From an uncultured Muribaculaceae bacterium (GTDB lineage Bacteria; Bacteroidota; Bacteroidia; Bacteroidales; Muribaculaceae), in the NCBI GenBank assembly GCA_910588035.1, contig CAJUPY010000017.1:4681-63143 (forward strand): 58,463 nucleotides of DNA. The letters run 5' to 3'. Positions 53,610 to 58,463 of the stretch are shown piece after piece; the stretch's first letter is position 1; every line of letters begins with the position of its first letter. Below the pieces are notes generated by a model. It saw only the letters and a list, made by a program, of their open reading frames with translations. It did not search any database and was not told where the DNA came from. Made by a program: the position numbers and the translations under genes.

Positions 53610-54257
53610 TTATTTAGCCTTGCTGTTTTGGGTGTAATACCTGCATATGGGTCTCAGGCTGCACTCAAGACACAGTGGCTTTCTCGCCTTGCAGACATAC
53701 CGGCCGTGTAAAATCAGCCAATGATGAGCCTTTGGTATGATCTCAGCCGGAATGTGTTTCACGAGTGTTTTCTCGGTTTCGAGCGGACTGCGGCTGCCAG
53801 TCGTGAAACCTATGCGTTCGCTGACTCTGAAAACATGGGTGTCAACAGCCATTGCGGCTTGATTGAAGATAACGGCCAGCATCACATTTGCAGTTTTTCT
53901 CCCGACACCCGGAATTGTCATCAACTGGTCTATGTTGTCGGGCATCTGGCCGTCAAAATTTTCAACAAGAGCTCGTGCCGCACCTATGATGTTGCGGGTC
54001 TTGTTATTGGGATATGAGACCGAACTGATGAACGGAAAAACCTGCTCGGGAGTTGCGGCTGCCAGATTTTCGGCTGTTGGAAACGCTTCGAAAAGGGCGG
54101 GTGTGACCATGTTGACCCTTTTGTCAGTGCATTGAGCCGACAGAATCACCGCTATGAGAAGCTGGTAGGGATTCTCATAGCGCAATTCGGTCTCGGCAAC
54201 CGGCATAGTCTTTTCAAATATCTCGATTGCCGTCTCAAAACGTTGTCTGATGGTCAT
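53610..54257 (-). CDS. nth: Endonuclease III
   Basis: 215 residues. Helix-hairpin-helix MTIPGVGRKTANVML with the catalytic Lys, catalytic Asp in AVDTHVFRVSER, and the [4Fe-4S] cluster C-x6-C-x2-C-x5-C (CKARKPLCLECSLRPIC). It removes oxidised pyrimidines from DNA and cleaves the abasic site. It starts 5 bp after pheS. Confidence 0.95.
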   Translation of the reverse strand: MTIRQRFETAIEIFEKTMPVAETELRYENPYQLLIAVILSAQCTDKRVNMVTPALFEAFPTAENLAAATPEQVFPFISSVSYPNNKTRNIIGAARALVENFDGQMPDNIDQLMTIPGVGRKTANVMLAVIFNQAAMAVDTHVFRVSERIGFTTGSRSPLETEKTLVKHIPAEIIPKAHHWLILHGRYVCKARKPLCLECSLRPICRYYTQNSKAK

Positions 54258-54262
54258 TGCTG

Positions 54263-55282
54263 TCAGTGTGCCGCAGTAAATTCGTCGAGGAATCTGATGT
54301 CGTTTTCAGAGAACATTCTCAGGTCTTTTACCTGATATTTGAGATTTGTGATTCGCTCAACGCCCATGCCGAGAGCGAAACCATTATAGCGTTTGCTGTC
54401 AATGCCACAGGCATCGAGAACGTTCGGATCGACCATGCCGCAGCCGAGAATCTCGACCCAACCAGTGTGTTTGCAGAAAGAGCAGCCTTTTCCACCGCAG
54501 AGATTGCATGAGATGTCCATTTCGGCCGACGGTTCGGTGAAGGGGAAATAGCTTGGTCTGAGTCTGATCTGAGTTTCTGAACCGAACATTTCGCGTGCGA
54601 AATAGAGAAGGGTTTGTTTGAGGTCGGCAAACGACACATTTTCATCGACATAGAGTGCTTCGACCTGATGGAAGAAGCAGTGGGCGCGTGCAGAAATAGC
54701 CTCGTTGCGATATACTCGTCCCGGACAGATGATTCTGATCGGCGGCTGGGTATTTTCCATTGTGCGTGTCTGGACCGACGATGTGTGGGTTCTGAGCAGC
54801 ACATCGGGCGAACGCTGAATGAAGAATGTATCCTGCATGTCGCGTGCAGGGTGATCTGCTGCGAAATTAAGAGAGGAGAATACATGCCAGTCATCTTCGA
54901 TTTCAGGACCTTCGGCCACAGTGAAACCGAGGCGGTGGAAGATGTCGATGATCTCCTCACGCACAAGAGAGAGTGGATGGCGCGTGCCAAGACGCATTGG
55001 AGAGGGTGTGCGGGTAAGGTCAATGCCGTCACATTCGGTGTCATTTGTCTCAATCGATTCGCGCAGTGAGTTGATTTTTTCAGTGGCGAAATTTTTCAGC
55101 ATGTTCAGTTCCGCTCCTAATTGACGTTTGCTGTCGGCCGGAAGTTCCCGGAAATCGTTGAACAGTTGAGAAACAAGACCTTTCTTGCTGAGGTATTTGA
55201 TTCGCAGTGCTTCCACTTCGGCTGCATCGGCCGCTGTCAGTGCTTCAATCTCTGCTTTGAGACGGTTTATTTTTTCTAACAT
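54263..55282 (-). CDS. pheS: Phenylalanyl-tRNA synthetase alpha subunit
   Basis: 339 residues. PheS carries the class II catalytic core that charges tRNA-Phe together with PheT. N-terminal coiled coil (~1-90), then HPLSLVREEIIDIFHRLGF, ARDMQDTFFI, LLRTHTSSVQTR, CPGRVYRNEA, HQVEALYVDE and the end FALGMGVERITNLKY (motif 3). The gene heads the pheS-nth-TRIC-gtrA operon. pheT is not in the window. Confidence 0.96.
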   Translation of the reverse strand: MLEKINRLKAEIEALTAADAAEVEALRIKYLSKKGLVSQLFNDFRELPADSKRQLGAELNMLKNFATEKINSLRESIETNDTECDGIDLTRTPSPMRLGTRHPLSLVREEIIDIFHRLGFTVAEGPEIEDDWHVFSSLNFAADHPARDMQDTFFIQRSPDVLLRTHTSSVQTRTMENTQPPIRIICPGRVYRNEAISARAHCFFHQVEALYVDENVSFADLKQTLLYFAREMFGSETQIRLRPSYFPFTEPSAEMDISCNLCGGKGCSFCKHTGWVEILGCGMVDPNVLDACGIDSKRYNGFALGMGVERITNLKYQVKDLRMFSENDIRFLDEFTAAH

Positions 55283-55360
55283 CGCTATATTTTGACTTTT
55301 GTTGACAATGATGGAATTAATGAATTGGCGGACATGGTGATGAACCGCTATTCAAAAATG

Positions 55361-55368
55361 CAAAATTA
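55361..55368 (-). promoter_or_regulatory. -7 box for the pheS operon
   Basis: Minus strand TAATTTTG matches TAnnTTTG, about 79 bp before the pheS ATG. No clear -33 box at the right spacing. Confidence 0.5.
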
Positions 55369-55381
55369 CAAAAAAACTGTG

Positions 55382-55389
55382 TAAATTTG
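55382..55389 (+). promoter_or_regulatory. -7 box for tilS
   Basis: TAAATTTG (TAnnTTTG) ends 8 bp before the ATG at 55398, which would make the tilS mRNA almost leaderless. It lies back-to-back with the pheS -7 box, so the two promoters overlap. Confidence 0.5.
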
Positions 55390-55397
55390 TGTGTCAA

Positions 55398-56711
55398 ATG
55401 AAAAATATGAATAACTCGTTAAAATTATCGCCGTTTGAACAGAAGGTTGCAATCTCTCTGAGCCGTCACTCGGGTCTCAGGCCCGATCTCGGTCCTGTCA
55501 TCGTCGGATTAAGCGGTGGCGCCGATTCAGTTGCGCTTCTGTTAGTTATGACATCACTTGGATACAGTTGCATTGCGGCTCATTGCAATTTTCAACTCAG
55601 AGGTAGTGAGAGTGAACGTGACATGGCTCATGCACGGGCAGTTGCAGAGCGACTCGGAGCATCGTTTGAGTGTGTCAGGTTTGATGTCGGTGAACGTCGC
55701 CTCAAGACAGGAGAATCAGTAGAGATGGCATGTCGCGAATTGAGATACGGTTGGTTTGCAACCCTGATCGGGAAGCATGGGGCACAAGCGTTGCTGACAG
55801 GACATAACCGGGAAGATAACGTTGAGACGATGTTTCTTAATCTTAACCGAGGTTCCGGAATCAGAGGTGTCGCGGGAATTGCGTTTGAAGGTGACAGGCG
55901 AGTGAGTCCGTTGCTTTATTGCTCGCGTGGCGAGATTGTGGCTTACCTTGAAGAGAAAGGGCTCTCTTTTGTGACTGACAGTACCAATCTGACCAATGAC
56001 TATCAGCGTAACCGTTGGCGTAATGTTGTGTTGCCGAAGATAGAAAACGAGTTTGAAGGTTTCTTTAACAGAGTGTCGCGGTCATTGTCGTTTCTTGATG
56101 AGGACCGCATGTTGCTTGATGCGGCCATATCGCATTGGAGAGATGTCTATATGCCAGATCCGACGCGTCTTGATCTGGCGGAGGTGTCACAATCACCCCT
56201 TGCCGGAGCGATTGTGTTCAGATTGTTGAGAGATTTCGGTTTTGACCGCGAGCAAACCGACTCGATTTCAAAATCTGCTGATAAATCTGGGAAACGTTAC
56301 TTTTCAGAACATTTTGGACTGGTGATCAACCGAGGTGTGGCTGAAATATATAGGTTGAACAACATCATCAGCCTGGCTGAACTCGAGGTTGATGTCATCG
56401 ACGTCGATGACGTTGACTGGATTAAAGACGGAAGCAGGGCATATTTTGACGCACAAGTGGTTGAGGGGGACCACAGACTTGAAGTCAGAAAATGGAAGCC
56501 GGGAGACCGCATAAGGCCATTCGGCATGGGCGGCCGTTCAAAAAAAGTGAGCGATCTGTTCAACGACATGAAAGTTTCGGTTTCGGTTAAAGATTCGGTT
56601 CCGTTGTTGGTGTGTGACGGTGAAGTCATCTGGGTGGCCGGCCTGAGGGCTTCCGAATGTTTCAGGGTGACATCATCGACACGACGCGTCGCCGTCTTCA
56701 AAATAAAGTGA
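55398..56711 (+). CDS. tilS: tRNA(Ile)-lysidine synthetase
   Basis: About 437 residues. TilS attaches lysine to C34 of tRNA-Ile(CAU), changing its codon reading. The PP-loop is VGLSGGADSVALLL (S-G-G-x-D-S), followed by AAHCNFQLRGSESERD and TGHNREDNVETM. A C-terminal TilS domain follows (VRKWKPGDRIRPFGM, SDLFNDMKV). The ATG at 55407 is an alternative start. The gene converges on the GH28-GH105 gene with 13 bp between stops. Confidence 0.93.
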   Translation: MKNMNNSLKLSPFEQKVAISLSRHSGLRPDLGPVIVGLSGGADSVALLLVMTSLGYSCIAAHCNFQLRGSESERDMAHARAVAERLGASFECVRFDVGERRLKTGESVEMACRELRYGWFATLIGKHGAQALLTGHNREDNVETMFLNLNRGSGIRGVAGIAFEGDRRVSPLLYCSRGEIVAYLEEKGLSFVTDSTNLTNDYQRNRWRNVVLPKIENEFEGFFNRVSRSLSFLDEDRMLLDAAISHWRDVYMPDPTRLDLAEVSQSPLAGAIVFRLLRDFGFDREQTDSISKSADKSGKRYFSEHFGLVINRGVAEIYRLNNIISLAELEVDVIDVDDVDWIKDGSRAYFDAQVVEGDHRLEVRKWKPGDRIRPFGMGGRSKKVSDLFNDMKVSVSVKDSVPLLVCDGEVIWVAGLRASECFRVTSSTRRVAVFKIK

Positions 56712-56724
56712 ACTAAAGAGTGTG

Positions 56725-58463
56725 TCACAACATCTCTTTTTCGAGTGAGGCCCAGATGAAAGGTCCGATTCCTTTCGCATCATTTTCTCTGACCGGTTCG
56801 GAAATGTAATATTCAAATGAACCGTCGCGTCTGAGTTTGTTTTCCTTGACTTGCGGCGCAACTTTTCTGACCGCCTCGCTTGTGCCCGGACCGAGTCCGG
56901 CCACTGAACAGCAGTCTGTCAGGGAGATTGTCAGATCTGGGTTCACTCTGATGAAACGGTTCACAATGCCGTCATAGGCTTTCAGTGCCGGTCTGAGATA
57001 TTTCTTATCGGCATAACCTTTGCGCACCGCTTTCAGCATGGCGTATGTGAACATTGACGAGCATGTGGACTCGAGGTAGTTGCCCTCGCGCTGTGGACTG
57101 TCCATTACCTGATGCCATAAGCCTGATTCCTTATCTTGCCATTTTTCTATGGCGGCAAGCGAAGATTCAAGCAGCGTCTCAACCTCCCGGCGTCTGCCGT
57201 AATCTTCGGGCAGAGCGTCGAGAATTTCGACAAGAGCCATTGTAAACCACCCTTGCGCACGTCCCCAGCAATGTTTTGAAAGTCCTGTGACAGTGTCACA
57301 CCAGAACATCTCGCGGGTTTCGTCCCATGCATGACGGTTAAGACCGGTCTCTCGGTCGAGAGTCCGCCAATAGGTCTTTGTCAGTTGGTCGACTGCGTCA
57401 TCATAGATTTCGCCGGCTTTTTTGTTTCCATAGACGAGTCTGGCGTTATCGACTCTGAACGGCAGTCCCATGAAAATGCCGTCAAGCCACACCTGCCACG
57501 CATAGATTGCCTTGTGCCAGTACACTCCCTCTTTGGTTCTCGGTTGTCTGTCGAGCTGTTCCATCAGAGTCTTTATAGCCCGCAGTGTTTTTTCTTCAGG
57601 GAAAAGTTTGTGCATTCGTCCGATAAAGTGCCCTGTTCTTACATTGTCGAGATTATAGTCTTTCAGATTGTAGCGTGAGATAATGCCGTCTGGAGATATC
57701 ATCGAGTCGACGTACATCATGCAATAATCTTTGATCGAGTCTCCTCCATAGGCACGCCAGGTGTCGAGCATGGCCTCGAGTTCTATGCCCATGACATAGC
57801 TCCATTTCGGTTTGGTTGAGAAGTCAAGCAGATAACTGCGTGGCTGACGTTTCATTTCCGAAACTGTGAGCCATTGACTGAATCTGGAAAAAGGGGGGTC
57901 GGTAAGGCATAGCGAATTGTTGACGTAGTAGTTGTCATATCTGATGTCGCGCGTCTCTCCTGTGATCTTGTTTCCGTATTTCACGTGATTGAACCGGCAG
58001 TCGCTGATGTTTATGTCGTGGACGTTACAGCGGTCAGGCAGACCGATGATGAGAACGCCATAGTTGCTTTTTTCGCATGTCACATTGTCGATGCTGACAT
58101 TTCTGACTGTTGGCGGAAATCCACGGTGACATTGTTCTTTGTTCTCATAATCGAGATTGATCTTGACAACCGCCTCGCGGCATTGGCCGACTTTGATATT
58201 TCTGATGTTGATGTTTTCTATGAGTCCTCCGCGACAAGTGTTTGTCTTGATTCTGATTACACGGTCGAGGTTGGGGCTGTCCATAGTGCAGTTTTCGGCA
58301 TAGAGATTTCTGCAACCGCCGGAGATTTCGCTTCCGATCACGACACCGCCATGACCGTTTTTCATCTGGCAGTCGCGGATTATGATGTTCTGGCTCGGTC
58401 TATCCCAAAGGCGTCCGTCGTTGTTGCGTCCGCTTTTGACGGCAAAGATCGGAAGAGCACACG
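56725..58463 (-). CDS. GH28-GH105 fusion, pectin-degrading enzyme (5' end cut by contig edge)
   Basis: The visible 570-odd residues start within a GH28 polygalacturonase-type beta-helix: KSGRNNDGRLW, GHGGVVIGSEISGG (catalytic His region) and VIRIKTN (R-I-K). From about 180 residues in, a GH105 unsaturated-rhamnogalacturonyl hydrolase module follows: YVMGIELEAMLDTWRAYGG, QVWLDGIFMGLPF (likely catalytic Asp), HCWGRAQGWFTMAL and ESTCSSMFTYAMLK. The fused enzyme would cut pectin and then remove the unsaturated uronic acid. The reading frame is open to the contig end; its first ~18 bases are adapter. Signal peptide and the start of GH28 are missing. Confidence 0.9.
   Translation of the reverse strand, partial: CALPIFAVKSGRNNDGRLWDRPSQNIIIRDCQMKNGHGGVVIGSEISGGCRNLYAENCTMDSPNLDRVIRIKTNTCRGGLIENINIRNIKVGQCREAVVKINLDYENKEQCHRGFPPTVRNVSIDNVTCEKSNYGVLIIGLPDRCNVHDINISDCRFNHVKYGNKITGETRDIRYDNYYVNNSLCLTDPPFSRFSQWLTVSEMKRQPRSYLLDFSTKPKWSYVMGIELEAMLDTWRAYGGDSIKDYCMMYVDSMISPDGIISRYNLKDYNLDNVRTGHFIGRMHKLFPEEKTLRAIKTLMEQLDRQPRTKEGVYWHKAIYAWQVWLDGIFMGLPFRVDNARLVYGNKKAGEIYDDAVDQLTKTYWRTLDRETGLNRHAWDETREMFWCDTVTGLSKHCWGRAQGWFTMALVEILDALPEDYGRRREVETLLESSLAAIEKWQDKESGLWHQVMDSPQREGNYLESTCSSMFTYAMLKAVRKGYADKKYLRPALKAYDGIVNRFIRVNPDLTISLTDCCSVAGLGPGTSEAVRKVAPQVKENKLRRDGSFEYYISEPVRENDAKGIGPFIWASLEKEML
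58446..58463 (+). other. Residual Illumina adapter at the contig end
   Basis: The final 18 bases, AGATCGGAAGAGCACACG, are identical to the start of the standard TruSeq adapter. They interrupt the GH28 coding sequence and are not genomic. Confidence 0.95.

Noticed and set aside
54328..55053. 241-codon minus-strand ORF within pheS.
   Set aside because: Out-of-frame shadow of pheS; composition (Ser, Met, Arg) is not protein-like.
1..58463. CRISPR arrays, tRNAs, rRNAs, transposases and phage genes.
   Set aside because: None was seen on reading the gaps and genes on both strands; a tRNA or repeat scan could still find short elements missed by eye.

Overview
The window looks like one contig from a gut Bacteroidales bacterium, most likely family Muribaculaceae. 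The family level is inferred from gene content (RprXY, DUF4290, DUF4301, CfxA/CblA-type beta-lactamase, DPP IV, PL11). Many gene starts are preceded by the Bacteroidetes -7 box TAnnTTTG with a -33 TTG/TTTG about 19-20 nt upstream, and few genes have a Shine-Dalgarno sequence. The last 18 bases match the start of an Illumina TruSeq adapter, so the right edge is an assembly end.

Layout. (1) 1-11447, plus strand: the distal part of a surface-polysaccharide locus. It holds a TupA-like ATP-grasp protein, a Wzy-like polymerase, three GT4 glycosyltransferases, an AbiH-like protein inside the operon, a hexapeptide acyltransferase split by a G8 tract, an alpha/alpha-toroid protein, and a GT26-wecB-wecC set that predicts ManNAcA in the glycan. 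The first 9 kb looks AT-richer than the rest. (2) 11.5-14 kb: a secreted phosphoesterase-propeller protein and a small lipoprotein. (3) 14-24 kb, minus strand: DPP IV, a membrane protein, miaA and a secreted protein in a tightly overlapped operon; upstream of it is a two-gene unit of a receiver/PPDK-N protein and a coiled-coil protein. (4) 24-31 kb: a PL11 rhamnogalacturonan lyase, then oxyR divergent from a four-domain persulfide enzyme (CoA-disulfide reductase, rhodanese, TusA, DsrE). (5) 30.7-36.2 kb, minus strand: a run of eight genes from DUF4290 and rimM down to a class A beta-lactamase. (6) 36-45 kb: fabG/tetR, a TPR protein, DUF4301, acpP-fabF and a secreted trehalase-like hydrolase. 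(7) 44.7-49 kb: rprXY, nhaA and an orphan ORF without a normal start. (8) 49-56.7 kb: Fur-family gene, purA, DUF1015, then pheS-nth-TRIC-gtrA on the minus strand, a candidate sRNA, and tilS. (9) The right edge: a GH28-GH105 pectin enzyme cut by the contig end.

How the genes work together. The left arm builds surface glycan. PL11 and GH28-GH105 point to growth on pectin (rhamnogalacturonan), although no SusC/SusD pair is in the window. OxyR with the sulfurtransferase fusion, and the Fur-family regulator, point to redox and metal stress handling.

The most unusual items are the G8 tract that splits the acyltransferase, the AbiH gene inside a glycan operon, the receiver/PPDK-N plus coiled-coil pair, a hairpin that hides the Shine-Dalgarno of a heptad-repeat protein, a candidate ~65-nt sRNA at 52.4 kb, and long perfect palindromic terminators centred on GATC. 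No tRNA, rRNA, CRISPR array, transposase or phage gene was recognised.
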